Positions 8,534 to 18,605 are shown, numbered from the stretch's first letter. The stretch is DNA of 64,000 nt from Candidatus Protochlamydia sp. (GCA_013695355.1 JACDAQ010000006.1:1-64000); one strand, 5' to 3'. The notes: a model not told the origin generated them from the sequence alone. Translations and numbers: made by a program.

Positions 8534-8809
8534 TACAATAAGAAGTAAATCAAAGTTATTACTATTGCTCGTTCTGCGAATTTTGCTTCCCTGATCCTTT
8601 GCAACAGCTTCAAGCAAGAAACTCTCTTATTTTCAGAAATTTTCCAAAAGAAATAAATCAGCGCATTCTTTTATCAATCCATTCAATTTTTCATTCAAAA
8701 TAGCACTAATAAAATATTACTAGAAAAGTTTTTTGCCTTTTGTTATTCTTTAGAAAATTAGTTATACCCAGGTATACGTGTCCTTAATATTATTTTTTCA
8801 GCGATTCAT

Positions 8810-10147
8810 ATGATCAATCTTGCCAAGTCCTTAGGTTCCCTAAAGCCGATCAAAGCTATGGTTTTAGGGGATTTATTATTGGATACCTACACCTTTGGTA
8901 AAGCGCGCCGCATTTCACCTGAAGCGCCGGTTGCAATTCTGCATGTCCAGGAAGAAAAACATCTCCCAGGTGGAGCTGGCAACGTCGTACTAAACCTAAT
9001 TTCATTAGGTGCCGAACTTTGTGTGGTCGGCCGGGTTGGAAATGATTGGGCCGGTCAATTTTTATGTGAATCTTTTCAACAGGAAGGCGTGGCGATCCAG
9101 CTCATCGTTAGTCAGGAAAAATATAAAACGCCAGTTAAAAACCGAGTGATTGCTGATAATCAGCAAATTGTAAGGATAGATATTGAGGAGATTGCGAGTT
9201 TAAGCGAACATCTTGAACAGCAAATTATTGATGCTTTACCTTGTCTGATGGATGGAATACAAGTCATTGCTCTTTCTGATTATGGAAAAGGTTTTTTGAC
9301 TCCGACATTGATCCAGGCAGTCATCCAGGAAGCCAATCAAAGAAATATTCCCGTGATCACTGATCCTAAAGGGCATGATTTTATTAAGTATGCAGGCACG
9401 ACTTTGATCAAGCCGAATTTATCCGAAGCTTATGCGGCGGCCAATCTTTCCTTAAGCAAGCCACTGGAACAAGTGGCTGAATCTATACTAGAGATGACCC
9501 AGGCAAAACTTCTGATGGTCACCCGTTCAGATGAAGGGATCAGTTTATTTGAAGCTGGTGGCAAAAGGCATGATTTCCCTGTACAAGCTAAAAATGTGAT
9601 CGATGTTACGGGAGCCGGAGATACTGTTTTGGCTATGCTAACAATGGCATTCGCTAATGGCCTTTCTTATCAGGAGGCTTGTCAGCTTTGCAATGCGGCG
9701 GCGAGTCTAGCAATTGAGCAGGTGGGATGCGCACGTATTACGCTGACAGATATCGCTCAGCATTTAAGATTAAAAAGTCGTCTAGGGCAGAAGGTCTTTC
9801 AGAGTGAGGATCTTTTAGCTTTGAAAAAGATTGTAAGAACGCAGACTTTTAATTTATTGATCCTTCCTCCTATAGAGCAACTCTCCATCTCCCTTTTTGA
9901 AGGAATTAAGAGAATGAGCGCTCAAACTGAAACTCTTTTAATTTATGCTATTAATTTTTCCGACATCATGCTCGAAATGCTCGCTTCTTTAAAAGAAGTC
10001 GGAGGCATCCTGACTGACCCCGATCAATTAAAATTGATTAGCGAACAAGCCAAGCCCCTGCAGATTTGTACTTATCAAGATGCATCGCAGAGAATAGAAA
10101 TTGTAGAAGACTGGGAAGAATCCCAAGCCTTGATACAGGTAAGATAA
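8810..10147 (+). CDS. hldE: Heptose-7-phosphate kinase with degenerate transferase domain
   Basis: A 445-residue protein. Residues 1-about 320 are a complete PfkB-family kinase of the HldE/RfaE type: GDLLLDTYTFGKARRISPEAPV, LPGGAGNVVLNL, TDPKGHDF and the catalytic DVTGAGDTVLAML (about 265-277). It phosphorylates D-glycero-beta-D-manno-heptose 7-phosphate at C1. Residues about 325-445 sit where bifunctional HldE has its adenylyltransferase, and secondary structure can be matched, but the nucleotide-binding HxGH motif is absent (QLSISLFEG is found there). The second activity is probably lost or supplied elsewhere. Confidence 0.88.
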   Translation: MINLAKSLGSLKPIKAMVLGDLLLDTYTFGKARRISPEAPVAILHVQEEKHLPGGAGNVVLNLISLGAELCVVGRVGNDWAGQFLCESFQQEGVAIQLIVSQEKYKTPVKNRVIADNQQIVRIDIEEIASLSEHLEQQIIDALPCLMDGIQVIALSDYGKGFLTPTLIQAVIQEANQRNIPVITDPKGHDFIKYAGTTLIKPNLSEAYAAANLSLSKPLEQVAESILEMTQAKLLMVTRSDEGISLFEAGGKRHDFPVQAKNVIDVTGAGDTVLAMLTMAFANGLSYQEACQLCNAAASLAIEQVGCARITLTDIAQHLRLKSRLGQKVFQSEDLLALKKIVRTQTFNLLILPPIEQLSISLFEGIKRMSAQTETLLIYAINFSDIMLEMLASLKEVGGILTDPDQLKLISEQAKPLQICTYQDASQRIEIVEDWEESQALIQVR

Positions 10148-10206
10148 ACAGTTATTGCTTTTCAGGCATTATATGTGAAGCTTCAACCATTTTTAAGGAT
10201 GAAAAA

Positions 10207-11586
10207 ATGAGTGCGAACGCAGCCTTTCTGTGGCAATGCCATCCTGATGCCGAGAAGTGGATTTTAGAAAAAGTTGAGCATTCGCTCAACTCGAATGCAA
10301 CTTCGCGTCAATTGAAAGAAAATCTACTTTCCCAAACGAGTACACGTTTATTTGACTGGCTTGATTATATTGTCATAGATTTTTCCGAAGAAGAACAAAA
10401 TAAAATCACAGATTTAGGTTTTACTCAGCAAGAAATAACCTCTGAATATCTCGTTTATCATCATCAGGGAGCTCAATTTCCCCGCATCGTCTTCAATCAA
10501 AATAACTCTGCATTAAAAGGAATGGCGGTCAATGTCGATTCGATTGCCGATTTTTTGTTGGCCCGTGGAGGAGAAAACGTAGAGATAGAAGGGGTAAATT
10601 TTGGCTGTTTTCGACGTTGCCCTATTTATATATATGGCAGAGAAGCCTTATGGGCAGTGGAAAGAAAAGGGACCCAAACGCTGGTGCCTACAAACGAAAG
10701 CCCTGAAACAATCTTAACTTATCATGAGGCCCTTGAAAAATGGCAAACGCGCTTTCGAGGCAATGAAGATGAAACGCAGGCTATTCATGAAACGCTTGAA
10801 CTAGCCAAAAATTTAGTTAGTCAAATCGGCACTCATCGGGCAGCTTGGACTGTGCTTGAAGGGGAGAGGCGCTATTGGCAATTGAGAAATTCAGCAGGCC
10901 AAATTCAAAAAAGCCGGCAGGATCGATTAGGAATGGGTTGGTCTAACCATGACCACCATACTTTCCGCTCCTCGCGGAAGAACTTTGCGAAGCTTGTACA
11001 CCTGTTTGAAATTCTCGGATTTGTTTGCCGTGAAAGATACTATGCAGGCGAGGAGGCGGGATGGGGAGCGCAGATCATGGAAAACCTTACTTGCCGGCTG
11101 GTCCTTTTTCTGGATGTAGATTTGGACCCGCATGAAATACAGGGAGATATCGCCCACGAACCCTTGCCAGAGTTGAAGCAACTCGGTACCATCGGCTTAT
11201 GGTGCGGCTTACATGGTGATTCAATTTTAAAGGCTGGGATGCATCATTTAGAAGCACAATTTATGTTTGATGATCTGACACAGGATTTGTCCAGGGCAGG
11301 TGTCAAAATGATGAAGCCGTTCAGTTCATTTTCTTTTCTTAAACAAGCTTTTACTGTCGGTGAAAATTGGCCGGTCGATCCTCTAAGAGTGGAAACTCTT
11401 TTAAAAGAGCAAAAGATATCAGAAGAGCAAGCCAATAAATTCCTTTTACGGGGAGCAATTGGGAGTCATTTAGAAAATCTCCAAAGGCGTGAGGGGTACA
11501 AAGGATTCAATCAAAAAAATGTGAGCCAGATCATCAAAGAAACAGACCCTCGGGGGAAAAACTTTGATTTTGACAAATCTTTATAA
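10207..11586 (+). CDS. Conserved hypothetical protein
   Basis: A 459-residue soluble protein I do not recognise. The start at ATG 10207 follows AAGGATG. The open frame runs 47 codons further into hldE, but that part does not look genuine. It has a tryptophan/histidine-rich centre (GMGWSNHDHHTFRSSRKNF, then GFVCRERYYAGEEAGWGAQ) that could bind metal and is loosely reminiscent of vicinal-oxygen-chelate folds, and a charged C terminus. It follows hldE by 59 bases and may share its transcript. Confidence 0.7.
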   Translation: MSANAAFLWQCHPDAEKWILEKVEHSLNSNATSRQLKENLLSQTSTRLFDWLDYIVIDFSEEEQNKITDLGFTQQEITSEYLVYHHQGAQFPRIVFNQNNSALKGMAVNVDSIADFLLARGGENVEIEGVNFGCFRRCPIYIYGREALWAVERKGTQTLVPTNESPETILTYHEALEKWQTRFRGNEDETQAIHETLELAKNLVSQIGTHRAAWTVLEGERRYWQLRNSAGQIQKSRQDRLGMGWSNHDHHTFRSSRKNFAKLVHLFEILGFVCRERYYAGEEAGWGAQIMENLTCRLVLFLDVDLDPHEIQGDIAHEPLPELKQLGTIGLWCGLHGDSILKAGMHHLEAQFMFDDLTQDLSRAGVKMMKPFSSFSFLKQAFTVGENWPVDPLRVETLLKEQKISEEQANKFLLRGAIGSHLENLQRREGYKGFNQKNVSQIIKETDPRGKNFDFDKSL

Positions 11587-11853
11587 TTTTTATTTTAATT
11601 CGATCAATTTAAATTTAAATCATACCTATTTATAATATTGCATAAAATCCTTCCTGTTAATCTATCGAATACCACCTCGCTCAGCACCTAGGCTTCAGGC
11701 TTTAAAAATACGTAGTCCTTTTTTAGATAAATCACTATTCATTAAACAAACTTTTAAAGAGAATTTAAATTATTATTAATAACTTTACTTAATTAATAAA
11801 AAATTAACATAATTAGTTTATAATTATTCTAAAAACATAAATTATAGGCTAGC

Positions 11854-14310
11854 ATGAATAATATTAATTTTATTTTCCCATCAGTGCCAATTACCTTTCC
11901 TACTATAGCAAAAGATGAACCTCAAAAAAAAATATTTTACATTCCTTCTATTTCTTACGATTTACAAAATAAAATGGAATTAATATCTACTTTTAATGAT
12001 TTAAAATTAGATATTGATGAAATTGAAAAAAAATTAGAAATTTCAAATACAATAATCGATGATCTTGAAGGTGATAAGCTAGCTGCAAAATTGCCTCTTT
12101 TAGCAACTCTTATCAAAACCTTTTATAAGTGGTACAATCAATCTTCCATTAACTTTGAACGTATGCACAATTATAATCTGATTAAAATTGAGAATAGTTA
12201 TACACATAATATTGAAATTTTAAAAAATAAGATAGAAAGAATTAATGATAATGAAAAAATGTCCCTTAATGCCTTAATGGAAGCCATTGATTTAGATGAT
12301 TATGAAGCTATCAATTATTTTGCTTTAAGCGACCCTGAAAATTTTAAAATGCTAATGCTAAAACAAGATGGTTATGGGAATACACCCCTTTTTAAGCTAG
12401 TGTATAATGAACAAATCGAAATATTAAATTTAATGGCAAAAGCAGCTCCGAAAGAATTTAAAACCGCCCTAACTATTTCTAATAATTTTGATTGTAATTG
12501 TACTCCACTTAACGGAATTCTACATAATATTGAAATGCTAAAAACAATGGCCGAGGAAGCCCCAGATTCCTTTCGAGAAATGGTTTTAACAGAGGATAAT
12601 CAAGGAACCCCACTTACTGTTGCTTTACGGACGAATAATATTGAAGCTTTAATGTTAATGGCTGAAAAAGCACCCAAGGAATTTAAAATCGCTTTACTAA
12701 AGAAAAAAGAGTACGGTACTGTGGTTTCATTAGCGATTTTAAAGAATAAAAAGGAAGCTTTAAAGTTATTTTCTCTTGTTGCCAATAAGGAATATAGTCT
12801 AGCTTTGAAAATTAAAAATAATAATGGGCTTGTTCCATTTGATAAGGCAACTATCGACTTAGAGGTCATGGAATTTCTATTTGACAGTGCATTAGAAGAT
12901 TGCCAGTCATGGATGGTTAATTCTGATGAGAATGGGCAAACACCTGTTTATAAAGCAGCTCTGCGGAAGAATCTTCCCTTATTAAAATTAATGGCTGAAA
13001 AAGCACCTAAAGAATTTAAAGCTGCTTTATTAAAGCAAGATGCAGCTGGCAATACGCCCCTCCAAGTTTCTGCTTGTTCTTCTCATTTTGATATGGAAGT
13101 AACAAAATTTTTAATTGAGGAAAGTCCGTTAGAGGCACTCAATGCAATGAACAAACAAGGGGACACGATATTTAACTTTTTAAAACAATTTCGCCCAAAA
13201 AATTACAAAGAAATTACGAAATTACTAAAAACAAATGTTTCGTTAAAGCAACTGAATAAAGTTCAAGTCAACCGAATAGGGTTGGGGCATGTTTTTGACA
13301 TTTCGGGAAACACTCAGCTTATAAAAACTGATACTAGAGAAATCGTTGCAACTATAAATTTGACAGGGCACCAACCTTATGAATGGTTTCATTTCGCGAA
13401 AAAATATTTTAGTGAATTGCTAGGCTTATACCCGCAAATGCTTAGTGAAAATCAGAAAATTTTACTTGATGAAATTTTTGAATGGGGGTCAAATGGAATG
13501 GCTTATTCTGCTGAGGAAAAATTAGAGCGAATTAAAGCGGGCCTTCCCACACCACTCATAGCTGGATTCTCTAAGCATAGTGTCGTTTTATTGGTATGGG
13601 GAGATCATTTTATTTTATGCAACAGGGGCGGCGGAACACGAAAGCCCATTGATATTTTTCATTTTGATCCTTCACAATTAGATGTAAAAATAGTGAAGAA
13701 AATTGAACAAATTAAAATTCATGGCAGCTTAGAAGAATACATAAAGCTATTTTTTAAGGATTTGCCTAAAGAGCTTCAATTTAAAAAAACGATTTTGGAT
13801 ATGTATATGGAAAAGTCGGTCAGGTTGCCTATGCAGACGGTCGATAATTGCAGTTTTGTAAGTATGGCAACTGCCGTTTTTGCCTTTTTGTTAGTGGGGA
13901 ATGTGAGAGAAGTCAATTCTAGAGATAGCAATCCTGGCAAGACTCTTGTAGATGAACCCTTAAAAGCAAAGCAGCCGCCTTTACAAGCTATAATGACCTA
14001 TTTTAAAGAGTATTTTTTGAATATGATAGGAAATTTACAATTAGGTTCAAGTTCAGAACTCTCAGTTTATGATGATTCTATGGCGAGGGCAAAGGCCTCT
14101 TACCAGACTTGGCTGACGCATCTTCAACTTTCCTTTTTGGAAAGAAATATTTGCCCCTCTAAAGAAGGCTCTCCCTTTGAACCAGACAGCAATCTTGTTG
14201 AAGAAGCTTTGCGTAAAGCTCATTTAATGCCGTTTGATAGTATTTGTAAAAACAAATTAGAGGAACTTGCTTCAATTTATAAGCAATCAAAAAACTATTC
14301 AAATTACTAA
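11854..14310 (+). CDS. Ankyrin-repeat protein with possible cysteine protease domain
   Basis: An 818-residue protein with no signal peptide. Residues about 150-440 hold about seven divergent ankyrin units, several nearly copies of one another around LMAEKAPKEFKAALLK and GNTPL. Residues about 480-700 form a separate domain with SKHSVVLLVWGDHFILCNRGG (His575, Asn590) and LPMQTVDNCSFVSM (Gln661, Cys666). This His-Asn/Asp-Gln-Cys order matches clan CE (Ulp1/ChlaDub-like) proteases, but the match is by motif only. A candidate host-directed effector. AT-rich upstream region 11587-11853 shows nothing else. Confidence 0.6.
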   Translation: MNNINFIFPSVPITFPTIAKDEPQKKIFYIPSISYDLQNKMELISTFNDLKLDIDEIEKKLEISNTIIDDLEGDKLAAKLPLLATLIKTFYKWYNQSSINFERMHNYNLIKIENSYTHNIEILKNKIERINDNEKMSLNALMEAIDLDDYEAINYFALSDPENFKMLMLKQDGYGNTPLFKLVYNEQIEILNLMAKAAPKEFKTALTISNNFDCNCTPLNGILHNIEMLKTMAEEAPDSFREMVLTEDNQGTPLTVALRTNNIEALMLMAEKAPKEFKIALLKKKEYGTVVSLAILKNKKEALKLFSLVANKEYSLALKIKNNNGLVPFDKATIDLEVMEFLFDSALEDCQSWMVNSDENGQTPVYKAALRKNLPLLKLMAEKAPKEFKAALLKQDAAGNTPLQVSACSSHFDMEVTKFLIEESPLEALNAMNKQGDTIFNFLKQFRPKNYKEITKLLKTNVSLKQLNKVQVNRIGLGHVFDISGNTQLIKTDTREIVATINLTGHQPYEWFHFAKKYFSELLGLYPQMLSENQKILLDEIFEWGSNGMAYSAEEKLERIKAGLPTPLIAGFSKHSVVLLVWGDHFILCNRGGGTRKPIDIFHFDPSQLDVKIVKKIEQIKIHGSLEEYIKLFFKDLPKELQFKKTILDMYMEKSVRLPMQTVDNCSFVSMATAVFAFLLVGNVREVNSRDSNPGKTLVDEPLKAKQPPLQAIMTYFKEYFLNMIGNLQLGSSSELSVYDDSMARAKASYQTWLTHLQLSFLERNICPSKEGSPFEPDSNLVEEALRKAHLMPFDSICKNKLEELASIYKQSKNYSNY

Positions 14311-14344
14311 TTGGTTGACGGGTAAGCATCCCAAATCTTGCTCA

Positions 14345-14365
14345 AATAGATATTGAACAGGTTCT
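14345..14365. repeat. Right-end fragment of the dispersed inverted-repeat element
   Basis: AATAGATATTGAACAGGTTCT matches the right terminus of the 163-bp element at 61143-61305 and of the short copy at 26438-26468. No left end is present nearby. Confidence 0.55.
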
Positions 14366-14494
14366 AAGACCTCAAGGTTATTATATTACAGCTCAGGTCA
14401 TAGTGAGTGAACGCTTGGGGCTAAGCCATAATCGGAATAAGTACTGAAAAAGGGCAGATAAACCTGAAAATTGCAGCACACTCCTCTCTATAAA

Positions 14495-16177
14495 TTAATT
14501 TGTGGCTCGAAGAAGGAGGCCTGCCAATGCATATTTATTTTTAGAGTGGCCTGTCGCAATGGCTTCTAATAATACATCAATGCCGACCTCGTCTGCGTTG
14601 ATCGCAAATGATTCAAAAGCTTTAATGAGAAGCTGGGAGGACTGCTCAGGTGTTAGTGCGTGGGGATTTAATTTAAGGTCCCAAACATTCATTTCCTTTT
14701 CCAGGGAAAGAAAAGGGGTCTTATTTTGGGTTGCGACCCATTGTTTAAGATGCTCGCCATAAGGACCTGGCTCATGCAAACGGTAAAGGGCTAAATTGCA
14801 ATAATGACGGATCAGAGGCGCTCCCAATTGTTGCTGATGCGCTTTCAGACATTCGATCGCAAAGGAAGTGCCCAATTCTTCAAGGAGAAGGGTGATTTCA
14901 GGGACAAGATCATTTTCGCGCGCATTATAAATTTGATGTGCGATCTCGATAAAAACTGATTCTGATATATTTTTAAGCAATTCCAATACATTTTTCTTTA
15001 ATTCGATGTGTGTGTGAAAGAGTGTTGGATCGTCTGCCATTAGGCGGCTGGCTGAATGGACTACCTTCCAGCTTTTGATAGTTTTTCCTGGAGTGAATTG
15101 CGGCATAAAGCCTAGGTCGCCTTGATTTCGAATAAGGATTTCTTTCAGAATTTCAATAGGGGGAGTATTTTTTTGATTTAAAAGGCCTAAAGCAGCGTTG
15201 ATTCGGATTTGCGGGTCTTTATGTTTTGCCAGCTGGGCGAGGATGTCACAAGCCTCAGGAATATCTCCCAACACACTGATCGCAAAGAGGCTGCCCTCAT
15301 CGGCTAATTTTTCAATAATTCCAAGGGATTTTTCACTTCCTAAACGATAGAGAGCTAATTCAGCTGCAAGTGAAATGGCAGGATAATTCGAATGGCGCAG
15401 TTTTTCCAATTTAGCACGCGACTGTTCATCATGAAAAAGTCCCAAAGCATACACGCAGGCTTCCTGCTGCCCATGATGGGATTGAAGGACCTGCTGCCTG
15501 AGCTGAGGTAAAAAATCATCGCGCTGAAATTTAGCAATACTTAACAAAACGGACAGCCGGACTTTCGAATAAGGGTGATGCAAAAGTTTGCGAAGGATGC
15601 GGTCGGCCTGATAGTTCCCTATGGAAGCAATCAGAGGGGGGTAGAGGGGGAGCAGATCGGCAGGGGACTTAAACATTAGGGATTCAATTTGATTGACCGC
15701 TTCAGGATGTTTTTTTAATGCGAGCTGTTTGGCCGACTCCACGCGGACAATCAGCTGACTTGAACCCATTGCTCCGATCAAATACTGGTCGGCCCGATCA
15801 TTTTGCACTTTTGCAAGGCCCATTAAGGCAATCAATTGGATTTGAGGATAGCGGTTTTTTAAACCTTCTTCCAGCAGGTAATGGGCTTCCTGATTGGCAG
15901 AAATGCTTGCTCCAAAAAGGGCTAGGAGCTGAGTTTCAGGATCGGGCTGGGAATAGCCATAGTCCAGCATGCCTAAGCCGATCTGGTGCAATAGTTCAAA
16001 ATCATGTTTAAGATTGGCTACGGCAAACGTACGATAATGGGCAACTGCCTGCGCCGCTTTGCCTTGTTTTACTAAAAACATAATCTGTCCGGCCGTTTCA
16101 GATCCAAATGCAGGGAAAATAATAATCTGCACCATGAGAAGAAGAAAGAGTCTGGAAAAGGGCTTAAGGCAATTCAC
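14495..16177 (-). CDS. Exported HEAT-repeat protein
   Basis: A 560-residue protein opening with a positively charged, strongly hydrophobic signal segment ([21 protein letters not shown]), so probably exported to the periplasm. The remainder is alpha-helical HEAT/PBS-lyase-like repeats (for example [53 protein letters not shown]). HEAT arrays are usually protein-binding scaffolds; no catalytic motif is seen. Its 5' end overlaps the end of maf by 14 bases, so the two are translationally linked. Confidence 0.8.
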   Translation of the reverse strand: MNCLKPFSRLFLLLMVQIIIFPAFGSETAGQIMFLVKQGKAAQAVAHYRTFAVANLKHDFELLHQIGLGMLDYGYSQPDPETQLLALFGASISANQEAHYLLEEGLKNRYPQIQLIALMGLAKVQNDRADQYLIGAMGSSQLIVRVESAKQLALKKHPEAVNQIESLMFKSPADLLPLYPPLIASIGNYQADRILRKLLHHPYSKVRLSVLLSIAKFQRDDFLPQLRQQVLQSHHGQQEACVYALGLFHDEQSRAKLEKLRHSNYPAISLAAELALYRLGSEKSLGIIEKLADEGSLFAISVLGDIPEACDILAQLAKHKDPQIRINAALGLLNQKNTPPIEILKEILIRNQGDLGFMPQFTPGKTIKSWKVVHSASRLMADDPTLFHTHIELKKNVLELLKNISESVFIEIAHQIYNARENDLVPEITLLLEELGTSFAIECLKAHQQQLGAPLIRHYCNLALYRLHEPGPYGEHLKQWVATQNKTPFLSLEKEMNVWDLKLNPHALTPEQSSQLLIKAFESFAINADEVGIDVLLEAIATGHSKNKYALAGLLLRATN

Positions 16178-16763
16178 TGCGGTCCTTTAAATGTTTCCAA
16201 AGGTCCACTCCGATTTCAAGAAGCGCTTCATACAGAGCATTCAGAGGAAGCCCCATCACATTGTAATAGCACCCTACGATTCTGTTAACGATCAGCCCTC
16301 CCGCTCCTTGGATCATGTAACCGCCCGCTTTATCGGCGCAATGCATAGTTTCCTGATAATGATGTAATTGCTCATCATTAAGAGAATTAAATAGAACAGC
16401 CGTTTCCTCAACCCGATGAACCATTTTTTCTAAATAAATCAGGCTGATCCCTGTGTAAACCTGGTGCCAACCGCCGGCCAATTGTTTTAAAAATTGAAAG
16501 GCCTGTGCTTTATCTTTTGGCTTTCCATAAATTTTACCATCCTTAAATACGATGGTGTCGGCAGTAATGATTACATCTTTTGGAAAACGGTCTTTTAGGG
16601 ATTCACCTTTACCTTGAGATAATATATTGACATATTCCTGAGGATTTCCCTGAAAAGGGATTGCCTCTTCATCAAATAGTGGGGAGACTTGTTGAAAGGG
16701 AAGGGTAAAAAAATTTAAGATTTCTTTTCTTCGGGGTGATTGAGAGCCTAAAATAAAATTCAT
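16164..16763 (-). CDS. maf: Maf-family nucleoside triphosphate pyrophosphatase
   Basis: A 199-residue Maf protein with the N-terminal substrate loop [14 protein letters not shown], the [15 protein letters not shown] core and a [28 protein letters not shown] terminus. The family hydrolyses non-canonical or modified nucleotides and limits septum formation in Bacillus. Length is normal. It is followed with overlap by the exported HEAT-repeat gene. Confidence 0.93.
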   Translation of the reverse strand: MNFILGSQSPRRKEILNFFTLPFQQVSPLFDEEAIPFQGNPQEYVNILSQGKGESLKDRFPKDVIITADTIVFKDGKIYGKPKDKAQAFQFLKQLAGGWHQVYTGISLIYLEKMVHRVEETAVLFNSLNDEQLHHYQETMHCADKAGGYMIQGAGGLIVNRIVGCYYNVMGLPLNALYEALLEIGVDLWKHLKDRSELP

Positions 16764-16813
16764 AGATCATTCTTTTTAGGGGAGAAATTACCTATTTTTC
16801 AAATATATTGCAA

Positions 16814-17113
16814 TCAAGAGATAAAAGTTTGGGGAAAAATAAAAATTTTATTTTTGTCAAAGCTAAATTTAGGGCAAAAATATTCTAATTCCATTTTGAG
16901 TGCAGCTTCTTTTGCCTTAATTTCTTCATAGGTTGTACCATTAGGCATAAAAAAGCCGAAATATTCTTTTTCCTTTAGATAGGCTTTTTTAAATGGATTT
17001 GACAATTGCCATTGTTGTTTTTTTTCTGCTGTCATTTGACTAAGGTTAACTGAGATCTCCCCTTGTAATAAATAGCCTAAAAAAATTTGTGCTGAACCAG
17101 AGTTCAATTGCAT
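16814..17113 (-). CDS. Small hypothetical protein
   Basis: A 99-residue protein, not recognised, rich in Lys, Glu and Phe. It contains KKQQWQLSNPFKKAYLKEKEYFGFF and a helical EEIKAKEAALKMELEYF. No membrane or signal segment is seen. GAGG 9 bases before the ATG gives a plausible start. It may share a transcript with maf, 50 bases downstream. Confidence 0.5.
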   Translation of the reverse strand: MQLNSGSAQIFLGYLLQGEISVNLSQMTAEKKQQWQLSNPFKKAYLKEKEYFGFFMPNGTTYEEIKAKEAALKMELEYFCPKFSFDKNKIFIFPQTFIS

Positions 17114-17290
17114 AAATACCTCATTAAAAAATGTAGCGGATGTTTACTCAAATGCTCCTACGTTATTAGAATAATAAAATGAAAACAAGAAATAATCTCG
17201 CAATGCTTATTCCATAGAAAAATTGGATTTGATTATTAATTGTAACTTTGATAGATTAATACTCTAACCCAATAATGGTTAAAATTACCT

Positions 17291-17362
17291 ATGTTTAGCA
17301 CTGTCCTGATTATTAGCATTCAGATGATTATTCCCACTTCCCGGAGGTGCGGACCTATCTGA
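17291..17362 (+). CDS. Branched-chain amino acid leader peptide
   Basis: A 23-codon frame, below usual gene-finder cutoffs, placed 169 bases before the transporter start. Eight of its codons are Ile, Val or Leu, with VLII at residues 5-8, I10 and II at 13-14, and the segment IIPTSRRCG strongly recalls the IIIPPCG end of the enterobacterial ilvG leader. Its last codons overlap the segment that can form the antiterminator, and its stop (17360-17362) places a terminating ribosome over that segment. The ribosome binding site is weak (GGTTAA). Confidence 0.65.
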   Translation: MFSTVLIISIQMIIPTSRRCGPI

Positions 17363-17407
17363 TTAGCTATCGCTAAAAAATAGGTTGCCAGGTGAGACCG
17401 CACTCTC
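17344..17407 (+). promoter_or_regulatory. Antiterminator of the brnQ attenuator
   Basis: Bases 17344-17352 (GAGGTGCGG) are identical to 17412-17420 in the terminator's 3' arm, so both compete for CCGCAC-T-CTC (17398-17407). An adjoining 6-bp stem (ACCTAT 17353-17358 with ATAGGT 17380-17385) extends the antiterminator. A ribosome stalled on the Ile codons leaves 17344 onward largely free; one at the leader stop masks it. Confidence 0.65.
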
Positions 17408-17431
17408 GAAAGAGGTGCGGTCTTTTTTTTT
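17395..17431 (+). terminator. Intrinsic terminator in the brnQ leader
   Basis: A 9-bp GC-rich stem (AGACCGCAC / GTGCGGTCT), one bulged T, a further CTC/GAG stem closed by a GAAA tetraloop, then nine T residues. It lies 29 bases before the transporter start, the usual place for an attenuator. Confidence 0.9.
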
Positions 17432-17459
17432 ATCAAAAACCAAAAATAAAGATTTCAAA

Positions 17460-18599
17460 ATGAAAAATAAATGGCTTGTTGTCAGTACAGGATTTGCGCT
17501 ATTCTCAATGTTTTTTGGATCGGGAAACCTGGTTTTTCCCATCACAGTGGGGCAGGAAAGCCAGGGGCATTATCTCCTGGCTGCCTTAGGCATTTTATTC
17601 ACCGGAGTAGTCGTTCCCTTTCTTGGAGTCTTGGGAATGATGCTATATAAAGGGGACATCTATAGTTTTTTTAGCTGTTTCGGTAAAAAAGGAACTTTCC
17701 TCTTTTCATTTTTAGCTCTGGCCCTCATGGGCCCATTTGGCGTGCTTGCCCGCTGTTTAACGGTGGCGCATGGAGCGTTGCTTCTTTTAATGCCCAATGC
17801 CTCTCTCCCTATTACAAGTTTCCTGATGTGTGTAGGCATCTATTTTATGGCAGTGAATAAAAGCCGCATCGTGACGATGCTTGGGGCAGTACTCACTCCT
17901 TTTTTATTATCAGCCATTGCCGTGATAGCATTTTCGGGGCTTACGCATGGGGTTTTTCCTGAGGAAACGCTATCAACCGGTTGGATCGCATTAAAAAATG
18001 GTTTTTTTCAAGGCTATCAGACGATGGACCTTCTCGCCGCGTTTTTCTTTTCTCAGTTTGTGATCAAGCATCTGCGCAGCATGCAAGGGGATGAAGGGGA
18101 TGACTCCACGTTAAAGCATTTTTATAAAGCGTCTGTCATTGGTGCAGGACTTCTCTCTTCTGTCTACTTCGCTTTAGTCCTGCTTGGGTGGACATTTTCC
18201 CCTCTATTGGTTAATATTCCTCCGCAAGAAATGCTGGGTATGATTGCTATTGAAACACTTGGGCCGGTAGCAGCTCCCTGTGTCTGTTTGGCAGTCCTGT
18301 TTGCCTGCCTCACGACCGCCATTGTCCTGGCTTCTTTATTTGCAGATTTTTTGGGCAGCGAAGTGAGCCAAAATAAAATGGGGAACAAACAAGCTTTGCT
18401 CATCACTCTGGCTATTGGCTTTAGTGTCTCCACCTTTGATTTTGCAGGAATTGCCAGTTTTCTGGGGCCGGTGCTTGAAGCTGTTTATCCGGCATTGATT
18501 GCCTTAACCATCGTCAACATTGCCAATACATTCTATGGAATGAGATCGTCCCATTGGCCTTTTACATTAACTTTAGTCGTAAAGCTTTTCAGCATATAG
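17460..18599 (+). CDS. brnQ: Branched-chain amino acid transporter (BrnQ type)
   Basis: A 379-residue LIVCS-family permease with about ten to twelve hydrophobic helices, importing Leu/Ile/Val across the inner membrane with a cation. Family motifs include FGSGNLVFPITVG near the N terminus and GPFGVLARCLTVAHG. Start ATG 17460 follows the terminator; the open frame extends upstream through the terminator but lacks homology there. The leader peptide and attenuator imply expression rises when branched-chain aminoacyl-tRNA is scarce. An intracellular bacterium would draw these amino acids from its host. Confidence 0.9.
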   Translation: MKNKWLVVSTGFALFSMFFGSGNLVFPITVGQESQGHYLLAALGILFTGVVVPFLGVLGMMLYKGDIYSFFSCFGKKGTFLFSFLALALMGPFGVLARCLTVAHGALLLLMPNASLPITSFLMCVGIYFMAVNKSRIVTMLGAVLTPFLLSAIAVIAFSGLTHGVFPEETLSTGWIALKNGFFQGYQTMDLLAAFFFSQFVIKHLRSMQGDEGDDSTLKHFYKASVIGAGLLSSVYFALVLLGWTFSPLLVNIPPQEMLGMIAIETLGPVAAPCVCLAVLFACLTTAIVLASLFADFLGSEVSQNKMGNKQALLITLAIGFSVSTFDFAGIASFLGPVLEAVYPALIALTIVNIANTFYGMRSSHWPFTLTLVVKLFSI

Positions 18600-18605
18600 G
18601 TTAAG

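Noticed and set aside
17371-17431. T-box riboswitch before brnQ
   Set aside because: GGTGAGACCGC resembles the T-box GGTGGnACCGC, but the upstream region lacks an evident specifier stem and instead encodes a branched-chain leader peptide with alternative stems, which explains it better.
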